A program made the translations under genes and the position numbers. From Marinomonas colpomeniae (GTDB lineage Bacteria > Pseudomonadota > Gammaproteobacteria > Pseudomonadales > Marinomonadaceae), in contig NZ_JACYFC010000001.1 of NCBI RefSeq assembly GCF_014803385.1, positions 826,136-890,135 of the forward strand: 64,000 bases of DNA, read 5' to 3'. Shown piece by piece: positions 9,198 to 17,700 of the stretch; position 1 is the stretch's first letter; each line of letters begins with the position of its first letter. Under the pieces are notes generated by a model, which saw only the letters and a list, made by a program, of their open reading frames with translations, was not told the origin of the DNA and did no database searches.

Positions 9198-9227
9198 GAC
9201 AAACTGTTTCTCTGTCGGGGTTTTTTT
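9191..9227 (+). terminator. Intrinsic terminator whose 5' arm is the last AAACCCT copy
   Basis: AAACCCTGACA (9191-9201) pairs with TGTCGGGGTTT (9213-9223), one T-G wobble, around an 11-nt loop, followed by a T run. It terminates the YeeN-like gene. Because upstream heptamer copies contain the same AAACCC, several alternative 5' arms could pair in part with the single GGGGTTT arm. Confidence 0.85.
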
Positions 9228-9269
9228 ATATCTATTATTTAATGAAGACTCGCAATAAAGTAGATCGTG

Positions 9270-9461
9270 ATGACTAAGATAAAATCTCAAGTAAAATCCC
9301 CTTGTGTGAATATTTGTTTTCTAAACGAAGACGATCTTTGTGCTGGTTGTTACCGAACCGGTAAGGAAATCAGTTTGTGGGGTAGTATGAATAAAGCTTC
9401 TCAGCAAGCTGTTATGAAGAAAGTGCGTGAGCGCGAAGCGAAAAGCTCACTTGTGAATTAA
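9270..9461 (+). CDS. DUF1289 small cysteine-motif protein
   Basis: A 63-residue protein with the DUF1289 signature: SPCVNICFLNEDDLCAGCYRT then EISLWGSMNK. The four cysteines (C-x3-C-x7-C-x2-C) suggest metal or Fe-S binding, which is a family inference. GTG at 9267 directly before this ATG could also serve as start and would add one residue. The stop codon overlaps by a few bases with the stop of the convergent glycosyltransferase gene. Confidence 0.85.
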   Translation: MTKIKSQVKSPCVNICFLNEDDLCAGCYRTGKEISLWGSMNKASQQAVMKKVREREAKSSLVN

Positions 9462-10693
9462 TTTTCTTTTACAGTTGTGTTTTTAAGTTCAATCCACTGA
9501 GACATGTATTGCGTACTTTTCATACTGTGATGTCTTAGCATCAAGCCCAAAAAGTGTTTCTTACGAAGGCTGTCTTTTAATTGATGTTGCAATCTAAGCC
9601 TTTGAATGAGCTTTGGTTCCCATATTTCTGCTTGGTAACGGGATTCTAAAATTGAGTTACCGTTCTTTTGCATGAGCTGCCAGTTTTCTTTGTCGTTATA
9701 AAGAGATACGGCTGCATCAACAAAAGTGTCTATGTCGTCAGATACAACGCCATTCCAAGGAAGTAAGCCGTGCATGGACTCTGCGCCTACTTGTGTTGTA
9801 ATGCTTGGCGTGCCCATTTGCATGGCTTCCACTAGCTTACCTTTGATTCCAGCGCCAAAGCGTAGTGGCGCCAAACACATTCGAGCATTCTGCATAACTT
9901 CTTGAGCATCTTCCGCCCAGCCTTTAACTAAGAAACCTTCTTTTGCATTATGCAGTTGTGTGGCCTTTGGCGGTGGATAGGCGCCATAAATGTGTAGCTC
10001 TGCTTTGGGTAAGCGCTTTCGAATCTTTGGCCAGATTTCGGTTTTGAGCTGTAACACAGCATCCCAGTTGGGTGCGTGGCGAAAGTTACCAATACTAATG
10101 AAGTGTTCACGTTCTTCAAATGCATTCAGTGAGTTTAAATTGGTTGGTGCATCCAGCATAAATGGTAAATGTAAAATATGTGTTTCTGGTACGTGAAACT
10201 CATTTTGTAGTAGTTGCGCTTCTGTCTCTGAAATCATCAAGGTGAGGTCGCAGCGATGAATCGATGCAATTTCTCGAATGCCTTGGTCGCTGTATAAGTC
10301 TTCAGTTTTGAACTCGATATTTTTTTTGATTGCTGTGTGTCTTGCTTGTCTTAAAGAGTGAAGGTCTTCTGTGTTTAATACTCGTAGAGAATCTGGACTG
10401 AATTTTTCTACTCGCCAACCAAACTGTTCTTCCATCATGAAGCGATCAAATATGACAATGTCGGCTTTTTTTTCGGCAATGTAGTGATCGAAGGAAGCAT
10501 CGTTCAGTTCTATGCTTTCTGGTGTTATGCCTAATATAGATAAATCTGCCATGTGTTCGGTTTGTTGAGCAGGACTGGCAAATGAAATAGTCCATTGGTT
10601 TTTATGGAAGCAGTGTAGTAATTGCATCATACGGCTGCCAGCAGCAGAAGAGTTTGGTTCTGGCCAGACGTAGCCAATAATAAGTATGTGCAC
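9458..10693 (-). CDS. GT4-type glycosyltransferase
   Basis: This 411-residue protein opens with MHILIIGYVWPEPNSSAAGSR, a Rossmann-type strand seen in glycosyltransferases of GT-B fold. The C-terminal half holds a GT4/glycosyl-transferase-1 domain: FISIGNFRHAPNWDAV, PKAELHIYG, the VKGWAEDAQEVMQNARMCLAPLRFGAGIKGKLVEAM block with the family Glu, and MGTPSITTQVGAESMHG. No membrane segment is apparent, so it is cytosolic or peripheral. It stands alone and converges on the DUF1289 gene. It could act on surface polysaccharide or glycan-modified protein; no other polysaccharide genes are nearby, so the acceptor is unknown. Confidence 0.85.
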   Translation of the reverse strand: MHILIIGYVWPEPNSSAAGSRMMQLLHCFHKNQWTISFASPAQQTEHMADLSILGITPESIELNDASFDHYIAEKKADIVIFDRFMMEEQFGWRVEKFSPDSLRVLNTEDLHSLRQARHTAIKKNIEFKTEDLYSDQGIREIASIHRCDLTLMISETEAQLLQNEFHVPETHILHLPFMLDAPTNLNSLNAFEEREHFISIGNFRHAPNWDAVLQLKTEIWPKIRKRLPKAELHIYGAYPPPKATQLHNAKEGFLVKGWAEDAQEVMQNARMCLAPLRFGAGIKGKLVEAMQMGTPSITTQVGAESMHGLLPWNGVVSDDIDTFVDAAVSLYNDKENWQLMQKNGNSILESRYQAEIWEPKLIQRLRLQHQLKDSLRKKHFLGLMLRHHSMKSTQYMSQWIELKNTTVKEN

Positions 10694-11335
10694 AATGCTC
10701 TCTATTTAAAGGAAAACGATTAAAGGGAAAGTTTTTTGGGTTAAAAAAACTCATTATACCACTAGGGATAGATCGATTGGCATGAAATGCCGTCTCTCTG
10801 TTCATAAAACTATACGACGGCATGGAAATTTTTGGAAATTCTCAATGAGAATATTGAAACGAATAGGGTAACCGCCAAACCAAAATCAGTCACTCGACGT
10901 TACTTTTTAGATGGCCGTTTGACCTCGCTCATCGACTTTGCCTTATCTCAGATGACGGACTTTGTCTCTATGATTTATATTTTTTTAATAAAAAGGGCAG
11001 GTTTTAACGGCAATCAAAATGTTTTTAACATGGTCAAAAAAATATTAGCTGGAATGTTATTTTTTAATTTATCTATATTGTGCCCGTTTACACATTTTAA
11101 ATAACTCGATTTTGCGCGTTTGTACTGGAAGAAAATAAAAAAGCCTACTAATATCAATGATTAATAATTCTACGCATTCAGATAATGCGCAAAGAAGGAA
11201 CGTGATAACGCGCACGCTCGTTTAGCCAGTTTTGGGTTTCATAAATAACTTTATAAAACACTTAAAATTCGGTGGTTTATAGAAAAATTAAAAGGTTTTT
11301 AAACATGTGTAAACGCGCATGCGCATTATTAAGTT
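10694..11335. other. 642-base intergenic stretch; no convincing gene
   Basis: An open frame at 10832-11104 (+) has no recognisable domain or codon pattern and I do not call it. The stretch holds an 8-bp perfect inverted repeat ATGCCGTC (10787-10794) / GACGGCAT (10816-10823), a small ATTCTC-AAT-GAGAAT hairpin, and a GCGCATGCGC palindrome close to the cassette boundary. By position its right end (about 11230-11342) would be an attI-like or attC-like site, but I cannot fold a convincing attC there. I saw no integron integrase on either strand. Confidence 0.5.
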
Positions 11336-11342
11336 GTTAGGC
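11336..11342 (+). other. GTTAGGC integron core site (R' type), left boundary of a gene cassette
   Basis: GTTAGGC fits the consensus GTTRRRY recombination core used by integron integrases. It lies 23 bases before a cassette-like gene, and the complementary core GCCTAAC occurs just after that gene at 11891. Together these two bracket one cassette (about 11337-11986). Confidence 0.65.
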
Positions 11343-11365
11343 ATACAAAGGAGTTTGTACCAATT

Positions 11366-11878
11366 ATGAATCTTTATGGTGCGCTGATTACTCAATTAGC
11401 AAGATCTTTAACCGGTGCTTTATACACTGATGAAGATATAAAAAGAATTACTAGCGGTGCAACTGGAAAATATCTAAAAGAGTTTTTTCCTGCTACTCAA
11501 GATGAGCAAGATGCTCACAATAGAATTTCTTCGGCAAGGAACCATATAGAAGCTGCAGGAACTATAATTCGAGATATGCAAGACGACCTAGAGGCACAAG
11601 ATCGTCAGCTTAATGAACTACTCAATACGATTGATGAGAAAAAGAAACTTGCAGATCGATATCAAGCATTAGCAGAAACCAATAAAGAAGCCTTTGAGGC
11701 ATTTAGACAGGAAATGGAAGAAGCTTTGCGTAGAGAACTAACAGAGCAAGCAAATCAGGGGAAAACGCTTAGACAAATAGCTTCGGGGATAATTTGGTTG
11801 GTCACTTTAATAGCTGGTGCTGCACTAGGAACTTACTTCAAGGATCTTACTGCTTGGTTTGGAACATTAATAGGCTAA
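11366..11878 (+). CDS. Integron-cassette protein: coiled coil with C-terminal membrane anchor, unknown function
   Basis: I do not recognise this 170-residue protein. Residues 1-50 contain a short helical stretch and a KEFFPATQDEQDAHN segment. Residues about 55-135 are highly charged and heptad-like (DMQDDLEAQDRQLNELLNTI and onwards), predicting a coiled coil. Residues about 143-163 (IIWLVTLIAGAALGTYF) form one membrane helix, so it is tail-anchored with the coil probably in the cytosol. It has its own ribosome-binding site (AAAGGAG at about 11346) but no clear promoter, as usual for cassettes. The flanking GTTAGGC and attC site mark it as mobile. A stress or phage-defence role is possible for such proteins but unsupported here. 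Confidence 0.75.
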   Translation: MNLYGALITQLARSLTGALYTDEDIKRITSGATGKYLKEFFPATQDEQDAHNRISSARNHIEAAGTIIRDMQDDLEAQDRQLNELLNTIDEKKKLADRYQALAETNKEAFEAFRQEMEEALRRELTEQANQGKTLRQIASGIIWLVTLIAGAALGTYFKDLTAWFGTLIG

Positions 11879-11890
11879 TGTACGATGTAT

Positions 11891-11992
11891 GCCTAACAAG
11901 GGTTTTCAAGTCGGACAAATTACAGTTGGCTTTTTGTTCGTACCTCACTTATTTTAGCCAACTGCAATTTGCCGCTTAAAACGGCGTTGAGG
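11891..11992 (+). other. attC recombination site (integron cassette end)
   Basis: The site starts with core GCCTAAC (11891-11897) and ends with GTTGAGG (11986-11992). Inside, TCAAGTCGGACAAATT pairs with AATTTGCCGCTTAA leaving an extra T and an extra A unpaired, which is the extrahelical-base pattern of attC sites, and ACAGTTGGC pairs with GCCAACTG nearer the loop. Length (102 nt) is within the usual range. The final core deviates from GTTRRRY at its last base, so the right-hand junction is imperfect or decayed. Confidence 0.82.
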
Positions 11993-11994
11993 TC

Positions 11995-12128
11995 GTAGAA
12001 TTACTCTTTTTTAAGAAAAACAGTCTGTTTTATGGGGTTTAAATGCATTACCTAATGCCTTAAAACCTCTTAGGATGGATCTCAGAGACTCGTTTTTTAG
12101 CGGGATTTAGTAGTTTGAGTAATTCTAC
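11995..12128. repeat. 134-nt imperfect palindrome with 12-bp perfect ends
   Basis: GTAGAATTACTC (11995-12006) and GAGTAATTCTAC (12117-12128) are perfect inverted repeats. Inside them AAAAACAGTCT pairs with AGACTCGTTTTT with one bulged base, and a third arm near the centre (about 12034-12050 with 12053-12069) pairs at 14 of 17 positions. GAGG/CCTC extend the outer stem further. It begins three bases after the attC site. It could be a small MITE-like element, an unusual attC, or a structured RNA. I see no target-site duplication. Confidence 0.7.
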
Positions 12129-12157
12129 AGCCTCGTTAGCTGTAAAAGAGGTATGCA

Positions 12158-12454
12158 ATGAGTTGCTATATTATTTACCATTACAATATTATCGATAAAG
12201 AAAGAATCGAGTTATTAGGTCCATTATCAGTCCCAATAGTTGAAAAATTTGGCGGTGAATTAGTCATTGCCAATCATGCTGACTGCTTGGAAGGCTCTTC
12301 TCCATATTCACATATGGTTGTTTACAAATTTAAAAGTATAGAGTTAGCAAAAAGTTTTTATGAATCGCATGAAAGTCGAGAGCTATCTAAGCTAAGAAAC
12401 GAAGTTACGGAAGGTTTTGTTGTTCTAATGCCACAATTCGAGATGCCTAAATAA
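12158..12454 (+). CDS. DUF1330-family protein (probable second cassette gene)
   Basis: A 98-residue single-domain protein. The start (SCYIIYHYNIIDKERI), the GGELVIANHADCLEG core and the VYKFKSIELAKSFYES segment fit the DUF1330 ferredoxin-like alpha+beta fold. DUF1330 proteins are small, dimeric, of unsettled function, and common as stand-alone genes. An AGAGG ribosome-binding site precedes the ATG. Its position right after an attC site and a palindrome, with structured sequence after it, suggests it was captured with the island, though the site downstream is not a clear attC. Confidence 0.78.
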   Translation: MSCYIIYHYNIIDKERIELLGPLSVPIVEKFGGELVIANHADCLEGSSPYSHMVVYKFKSIELAKSFYESHESRELSKLRNEVTEGFVVLMPQFEMPK

Positions 12455-12504
12455 AGCACCTTGTGATCATCAGAATATAGAGCTTACAAGTCAAAAAACT
12501 ACTT

Positions 12505-12539
12505 GCCCTTCGGGCGCCGGACGCAACAAGTTGCACCGG
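12505..12539. repeat. Two adjacent small hairpins after the DUF1330 gene (possible decayed attC)
   Basis: GCCC-TTC-GGGC (12505-12515) is followed directly by CCGG..GCAAC-AA-GTTGC.CCGG (12517-12539). About 10 bases further lies GGCGTTAATC, which resembles but does not match an integron core. The C/G content is high against the A/T-rich surroundings. Confidence 0.5.
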
Positions 12540-12567
12540 ATATTGAGGCGTTAATCTGTAGAACCTT

Positions 12568-12600
12568 ACCAAAAAGAACATTTCTATGTTCTTTTTAATG
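12568..12600. terminator. Bidirectional terminator-like hairpin
   Basis: AAAAAGAACAT (12571-12581) and ATGTTCTTTTT (12586-12596) form a perfect 11-bp stem with a TTCT loop, and ACC/GGT extend it across two unpaired A's. It has A and T runs on both sides, so it could end transcripts from either direction. Confidence 0.65.
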
Positions 12601-12689
12601 GTCTGTTATCTAAGCTATTTTCCATGTTTTAATCCCTTCTCTTGTTGCTGTGTACAAAGGTCTCTGTAATAAGTAAGCGCATGGCATTC

Positions 12690-12741
12690 TCTATTGAAGC
12701 TCTCTATTAAGGCTTTCTATTAAGGCTTTCTATTAAGGAAA
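12690..12741. repeat. Four tandem copies of a 13-bp unit TCTATTAAGGCTT
   Basis: Units start at 12690, 12703, 12716 and 12729. The two central copies are identical; the first differs in four positions and the last changes at its end. It lies about 145 bases before fabV and upstream of its likely promoter, so it could be a regulator-binding array or a simple repeat. Confidence 0.8.
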
Positions 12742-12797
12742 AGGCATTTAAGATTCAGGATTTAAGGGAGAATTAGGACATATTCTTTCAGCTATTG

Positions 12798-12852
12798 TAT
12801 TATGGCGAACAGATTTGTGTTGCCTGCCTCATTTGTAGAAGTTGTCAGGCAA
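12798..12852 (+). promoter_or_regulatory. Likely fabV promoter -10 and leader hairpin
   Basis: TATTAT at 12798-12803, in a TTGTATTATGG context, is a good -10 element although no clear -35 is seen. TTGCCTG (12820-12826) and CAGGCAA (12846-12852) form a perfect 7-bp inverted repeat that would sit early in the leader or act as an operator. Confidence 0.4.
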
Positions 12853-12885
12853 GGCGTAAGCAAAACATGACGTTGAGACCATATT

Positions 12886-14088
12886 ATGATCATAAAACCA
12901 AAGATTCGCGGATTTATTTGTACAACAACACATCCAGCAGGCTGTGAACAAAATGTAAGAGATCAGATTGCTTTCACTAAAAGTAAGGGACAAATTGAAA
13001 ATGGCCCGAAAAAAGTATTGGTGATCGGTGCGTCAAGTGGCTATGGCTTGTCTTCTCGAATCGCTGCGGCATTCGGTTCTGGTGCAGCAACAATCGGTGT
13101 TTTCTTTGAGAAAGCGGCAACAGAGAAAAAAACCGGTACAGCAGGTTGGTATAATTCTGCGGCGTTTGAAAAAGTTGCAAAAGAAGAAGGTTTGTATGCA
13201 AAAAGCATTAATGGAGACGCTTTTTCAAATGAGGCTCGTACACAGGTTATTGATCTTATCAAAGAAGATCTTGGTCAAGTTGATATGGTGGTTTACTCAT
13301 TGGCTTCTCCTGTTCGTAAGATGCCAGAAACTGGTGAAGTAATCCGTTCTGTGCTTAAGCCTATTGGCGAAACATACAAATCAACGGCGATTGATACAAA
13401 TAAAGATGTCATCATCGAAGCTGAGATTGAACCTGCGACAGAGGCTGAAGTAGCGGCAACCACAACCGTTATGGGTGGTGAAGATTGGGAGCTTTGGATG
13501 ACGGCTTTACAAGACGCTGGCGTATTGGCTGATGGTGTACGTACTGTTGCTTATTCTTATATCGGTTCTGATATTACTTGGCCAATTTATTGGCATGGCG
13601 CGTTAGGTAAAGCGAAAGAAGATTTAGATCGCGCTGCGGCAGAAATCAATGGTCAATTGACTAAACTAAATGGCGGCGCAAATGTGGCTGTGTTGAAGTC
13701 GGTTGTGACGCAAGCTTCTTCTGCGATTCCAGTAATGCCGCTGTATTTGGCTATGGTTTTCAGAGTGATGCGTGAGAAAGGGCTTCACGAAGGTTGTATG
13801 GATCAAATTTATCGTTTGTTCTCAGAGCGCCTTTATAACAACCATAACCCTGCTGAACTTACTGATGATAAAAATCGTTTACGTTTGGATGACTGGGAGC
13901 TACGTGACGATGTGCAGCAGGCGTGTCGTGACCTTTGGCCGAAAATTACAGACGATAATTTGTTTGCGGAAACAGATTACCAGCTTTACAAAGATGAATT
14001 CTTAAAATTGTTTGGCTTTGGTTTGGATGGTGTTGATTACGATGCTGAATCGGACCCATTGGCAGACTTTGAAGTTATTACTCTTTAG
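12886..14088 (+). CDS. fabV: Enoyl-ACP reductase FabV (NADH)
   Basis: This 400-residue protein matches FabV along its length (usual size about 400). The N-terminus [20 protein letters not shown], the NADH-binding [20 protein letters not shown], and the active site Tyr235-x8-Lys244 are all present; the C-terminal [20 protein letters not shown] ends as expected. It catalyses the last reduction of each fatty-acid elongation cycle and, as known for the FabV class, is far less sensitive to triclosan than FabI. It stands alone between an accessory island and a strong terminator. The ribosome-binding site is weak (GAG about 10 bases before ATG). Confidence 0.96.
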   Translation: MIIKPKIRGFICTTTHPAGCEQNVRDQIAFTKSKGQIENGPKKVLVIGASSGYGLSSRIAAAFGSGAATIGVFFEKAATEKKTGTAGWYNSAAFEKVAKEEGLYAKSINGDAFSNEARTQVIDLIKEDLGQVDMVVYSLASPVRKMPETGEVIRSVLKPIGETYKSTAIDTNKDVIIEAEIEPATEAEVAATTTVMGGEDWELWMTALQDAGVLADGVRTVAYSYIGSDITWPIYWHGALGKAKEDLDRAAAEINGQLTKLNGGANVAVLKSVVTQASSAIPVMPLYLAMVFRVMREKGLHEGCMDQIYRLFSERLYNNHNPAELTDDKNRLRLDDWELRDDVQQACRDLWPKITDDNLFAETDYQLYKDEFLKLFGFGLDGVDYDAESDPLADFEVITL

Positions 14089-14121
14089 GTTTTGTTCTTT
14101 GGTTATTTGTTAACCGCGAGT

Positions 14122-14155
14122 AAAAAGGAGTTCAAGTTTTCTTGAACTCCTTTTT
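14122..14155 (+). terminator. Strong intrinsic terminator after fabV
   Basis: A perfect 15-bp stem AAAAAGGAGTTCAAG (14122-14136) / 14141-14155 with a TTTT loop, followed by T. Confidence 0.95.
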
Positions 14156-14204
14156 TAATGGCTTTTTATCTCTTATAGTATATAGATTCATACTTGGGGT
14201 GATT

Positions 14205-14726
14205 ATGAGACAATTTTGGTTTCTTTGTGCTATGCCTTTAACGGTGGGAGCTCAAACAATTGAGCGCCAACCTATCGATATTATTTATGGCAATCAAATA
14301 ATACGTACCGAACATCAAGTGGTAGTAAGCTCTCCTGAAGTAGTTTCTGTTATTCCTGTTGAGCGAGTGAAAACGACTCTAGGACCTAATGTTGTTATCG
14401 CAGCAGATGGTAGTTCTCTTTCTTCTTTTGAAGAAAATTCGATAGCCTCACGTGAGCAAGCTATTTTTGATGAAGTGAATAAAAGGACAGAAGAGGCTCC
14501 TTTTACTGTTTTGTTTACTGGGAATATACCAGAAGAAATTCAAGAGAGGCGTCTTCGTATGATGCCTGAAATTGGTGTTTTTAGAGATCAGGTTGGTGGC
14601 GATTCAGCTGATGTTGTGCAGCCAGATGTTGGTGACTTTTCTTCTGTCGGTAAGAGTGGAGCGCCTATTGGGACTTCTTCTAAGGTTGAAGATGAAGCTA
14701 AGTTAGAGGCATTAATAGGAGGTTAG
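14205..14726 (+). CDS. Small exported protein of unknown function
   Basis: I do not recognise this family. I start it at ATG 14205, preceded by GGGGTG, which gives 173 residues; an upstream ATG at 14142 lies inside the fabV terminator and is unlikely. The first 17 residues (RQFWFLCAMPLTVGAQT) look like a short signal peptide, so it is probably periplasmic. The rest is acidic, with a proline-rich PEEIQERRLRMMPEIGVFR segment and a glycine/serine-rich, probably disordered C-terminus. No cysteine pairs or repeats are seen. It converges on the M16 protease gene with 17 bases between the stops. Confidence 0.6.
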   Translation: MRQFWFLCAMPLTVGAQTIERQPIDIIYGNQIIRTEHQVVVSSPEVVSVIPVERVKTTLGPNVVIAADGSSLSSFEENSIASREQAIFDEVNKRTEEAPFTVLFTGNIPEEIQERRLRMMPEIGVFRDQVGGDSADVVQPDVGDFSSVGKSGAPIGTSSKVEDEAKLEALIGG

Positions 14727-14743
14727 TGTTAAAGCTTGTTTGG

Positions 14744-17700
14744 TTACGCCTGATCCCTTTCTGAGGTAATCAATTGCCCTAGGCGGCTTTCTGTTTTTTG
14801 ATTCTCTTCTTGTGTGTATTCTTCTGTAGGTAGTGGGTTATGGGGAGATGTCTCTAGCCAATTATCTTGTTCTATCAATTCTATAGGGAAAGGTTTGTTA
14901 TGAATGATAATTCTAGTACTTTCTATTGATTGTAGTTTTTTTCCTACAAGTGTAATGAAATCCTTTCTTTGTATTTTTTCTACTGTCTTAATCCAATTGT
15001 CACGTGATTTAAAATTGGGCTCTTTTTGGGCAATTTGATGCCATTCGTTTAGCGCATTATCGCTTAAATTCTTCGCCTTTTCTTTTAGCTCATTAACTAA
15101 TGCTGTTTTTGCTTCTTGAAACTCTTGCTCAGAAAGTGTTTCCAAGCGGATTTTTTGAGCTTCTAAAAATTCTTCCATAGCCTCAATTAGTGTTTTTGTG
15201 TCTTTGTTGGGGGATTGAACAAGTAGGCCTAAAATAGGTGTGTTTCGAGTGCTCAGGTTTTGCGTGCCTACAATATAGCCGAGTTGTTTATCGGTGCGTA
15301 GTTCTTGATAAAATGGAATGTTTACAAGTTTTTTCAAGATCGAGAAACATCCTTTTTCTGTAATAGCGTCATCGGCTAATAGATCTTGTGTGCTGGTGTC
15401 TATGAGTGTGTATAGAACAACATTATCATTGCTGGTGGATGTAAATTGGTAATGTGACTTTTGCTGTGCGATTAATTCTTTTGTTTCTATTCGGATTGGC
15501 TTTCGTGGAGTTAGCCTCCGCTCAAAGCGCTGATAAAGTGTTTGCGCGAGCTCTGTGGTTTGTTCTTTTGTCAGGTTGCCTGTGCTGTAACCTACCACGT
15601 CAAAGCTGTCTCGTGCTTTTTTTGTGAAATCTTGAAGGTCTTGAATAGTTAAAGCTTCAAGTGCACTTTCAAGCTCCTTTGTGGTGAAACTGTTTTTTGT
15701 TATTAGAGTATTTAGTGCAGTATTAGCATTGTGATATGCCTGTCTGCTTTTTTGGTTAGATAGGTCTTTTTTTAGTTGCTGTTTTGCTAGATTGAAGTGT
15801 TCTAAGCTAGGGCGGAACAAGAATATTTGATCTATCAGCCAAACGATATAGTTGGCTTGTTTATCTGAATAGCCGTTGGTTCGTAATGTGACGCCATTTA
15901 TATGTGGATAAAAACTAAAGCCTAACCCTGCGATATAAGGTGCGTATGTATGTTCACTTACACTTTCATTAAACAGCCTACTCCATAAGCGATTTAATAA
16001 TGTGTGTTCTGCCGTGTCTGCTGCGTTATCAAAGCGCATAGCTAAAAAGTTCATAGAGATTGGCTTGTTGAAACTTGAGTCTGACTTATTCCAATAGGTG
16101 AAACCTTCCTTTTTAAAGGCGATAAAAGGAGTGTCATCTTGTTGATCAATAAGGCCTAAGGACTCTGGGATGAAATTGTTTTTTTCAGGTAGTTTAACTT
16201 GGGTGCTGGTAACCGCGAAGTTAACAAGATTCAAGAATGATTGGCTAAAGTTGTTGTTGCTATATTCGCTTTGATACCAAGGTTCTGTTTTCCATTTCGG
16301 CGGTTGGTCGGCCCAGTGGTTTGGTGTCTCTTTATTGCTGGCTATTTGTATTAGTAGATTTTCTGTATTTAGTTGTTGTAATAATTGGCTGATTTTTTTT
16401 GTATTTGCTGCTTCATCGATACGGAAGCTGCTAAGTAAATCTTTACTAGGGATTTTGAGTGCTCTTGCTGATAGGCTTCGTGCTAGATTTTGTGGGTCAA
16501 CATAATTTTGATGGTTAAACATCATTTGGCTAAGTTGCAGGCCTTCTTGTAAATAAAGAGGCTTGATTGGAGTAGATCGTAATAAACTTATGGTTGCAAA
16601 AAAACGTTGGGCAATGGCGTCTATTTTTTCCATTCCTTTACTGGTTAGATTTATTTTCACAATGAAAAATGCATTATCACCATAGTCTTCGCTTGTTCTG
16701 GCAGAAAGGTTGTTTATAAGTCCCTCGGCTTTTAGTGAAGCGTATAGAGAGTTTTTATTTTCATTGCCGAGAATATAAGACAGGTATCGCGCTGGTTGGG
16801 TTTTATAGTTTTTTGTCTGGGCGTCTATTTGATAATAAAAAGAGATTGAGTCGTTATCAATCAATGGGCGCACAAACTGTAAGTGTGGTTGGTTAACAGG
16901 AATGAGTGTTGGGTAGTATTTTTTTTCTAAAGGGCTTATTTCGATAGCGTTTTTAGGCTTGCTGTTAATACTGGAAAAATAATCATGAGCCAGTGTCGCC
17001 ATTTCTTCATAAGGAAGATTTGCGACCATTACTAATGCCATGTTTTCAGCAAAGTAATTGTCTTGGTATAAAGACAGTAATTGTTCTCTTAATGGATTGT
17101 CTGGTAAGTCTTTTAACGTATCTAAATTGCCTACAGTGAAACGGTTATAGGGGTGTTCTATGTTGATTAGTGTTTTAAAAGCTTGAGTGTTTCGTCGACT
17201 TTCGTCTTTGAATTTAGCTTTATACTCAGAATCAACGGCATTTTTTTCTCTTTGAGTAAGCGATTCATTGAATAGTGGTGTGATAAAAAATTGAGAGAAT
17301 CTATCGAGTGCATCTTTGTAAGCTGATGGTTTGATATCAAAATAAAAATTAGTAGTATCTGTACTTGTATAAGCGTTATGTGACCCTCCATTTGTGTGAA
17401 TGAAAGATTGATAATCTCCTGATTCTGGATATTTTTCAGTACCTAAAAAAAGCATGTGTTCTAAAAAATGTGCAAGGCCCTGTTGTTTTTTAGGGTCTTG
17501 GGCGTTGCCAACATTGACCGATATAGACGCAGAGAAGCGTTCTGCTTTTGAGTCGCTAACGAGAATAACTTTAAGATTATTTGGGAGTCTAGTGGAGTAG
17601 TATTCGTTTGTGTCTGTTTGGCTTTTATGGGGTATTTTGGTGATGGGTTCTTCTTTAGTGCTATCGATGATAGTTTGCATGTTGGCTTTTGTTTTTGCGT

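Noticed and set aside
10832..11104. 90-residue open frame between the glycosyltransferase and the cassette
   Set aside because: No recognisable domain, no good ribosome-binding site, overlaps hairpins, odd composition. I judge it chance or a remnant.
10694..11340. Integron integrase gene
   Set aside because: Looked on both strands for tyrosine-recombinase motifs upstream of the cassette and found none in any frame of useful length.
11230..11342. A full attC or attI left of the first cassette
   Set aside because: Only the GTTAGGC core is convincing. I could not find a matching RYYYAAC core or paired arms within the usual distance.
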